Source of the DNA: JBGQAS01 sp964498605
GTDB lineage: Bacteria > Chloroflexota > Anaerolineae > Anaerolineales > Anaerolineaceae
Direction of reading: 5' to 3'
DNA length: 13,783 nt
Assembly (NCBI GenBank): GCA_964498605.1
Contig: CAZCHK010000052.1
Location: forward strand, 1 to 13,783
The notes under the pieces are model-generated. The model saw only the letters and a program-made list of their open reading frames with translations. It was not told the origin of the DNA and did no database searches. The translations under genes and the position numbers were made by a program. Each line of letters begins with the position of its first letter. The first letter of the stretch is position 1. Of this stretch, positions 13,734 through 13,783 are shown one piece after another.

Positions 13734-13783
13734 ATGAGCATCTCCGAATTTTCATTACCGCAGCGTTTTAAGACCAACAGGAA
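13734..13783 (+). CDS. Possible 5' end of a gene cut by the window edge
   Basis: An ATG at 13734 opens a frame that stays open to the last base (16 residues, starting M-S-I-S-E-F-S-L-P). It follows the extended -10 element at a plausible distance. It has no Shine-Dalgarno site and is too short to judge by codon use, so it may be chance. No family can be named. Confidence 0.25.
   Translation, partial: MSISEFSLPQRFKTNR

Overview
The window looks like a chromosomal segment of a Chloroflexota bacterium of the Anaerolineae type. This is an inference from gene content. The left-edge gene joins a bacterial Ig-like domain to a C-terminal sortase domain, an architecture I associate with Anaerolineae. 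Most genes are GC-rich with good Shine-Dalgarno sites. There is no rRNA, tRNA, insertion sequence, integrase or CRISPR array. Ten protein genes can be supported, plus one possible gene start at the right edge.

Left part (1-4700), all on the + strand. The 3' end of a surface protein with an Ig-like and a sortase domain closes with a strong intrinsic terminator. A secreted or lipid-anchored alpha/beta hydrolase follows, then an unrecognised six-helix membrane protein, then a DUF362/ferredoxin protein closely followed by a GNAT acetyltransferase. The first three genes appear to be separate transcription units with their own promoter-like sequences. The DUF362 and GNAT genes form a two-gene operon that ends at a hairpin shared with the convergent gene.

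Middle part (4700-8750). A minus-strand membrane protein with two SH3-like repeats diverges from a plus-strand gene for the substrate-binding (S) subunit of an energy-coupling-factor (ECF) vitamin transporter. The S gene runs tail to tail, with 3 nt between, into the ECF energising module. That module is a TTG-started fusion of both EcfA ATPases, overlapping a GTG-started EcfT by 8 nt. The three genes can make a complete importer but are transcribed from two opposing promoters, both with an extended -10 of the form TGnTACAAT. The substrate cannot be read from the sequence.

Right part (8880-13662), + strand. Three genes form a probable operon: a large polytopic GT-C type glycosyltransferase, an SGNH/AlgX-like membrane-anchored protein, and an MBOAT acyltransferase overlapping it by 4 nt. 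The last two resemble the partners that O-acetylate extracellular polysaccharides (AlgI/AlgJ-AlgX, PatA/PatB), so I infer a surface-glycan synthesis and modification unit. The glycosyltransferase gene is clearly more AT-rich than its surroundings. It has a perfect TATAAT ending 8 nt before its ATG and no Shine-Dalgarno site, which suggests a leaderless mRNA.

I do not see a clearly new system. The best candidates for a second look are the sortase with an in-cis LPXTG-like motif, the split ECF transporter with paired GTGTTCAC sites, the leaderless AT-rich glycosyltransferase with its SGNH-MBOAT partners, and the orphan six-helix protein.
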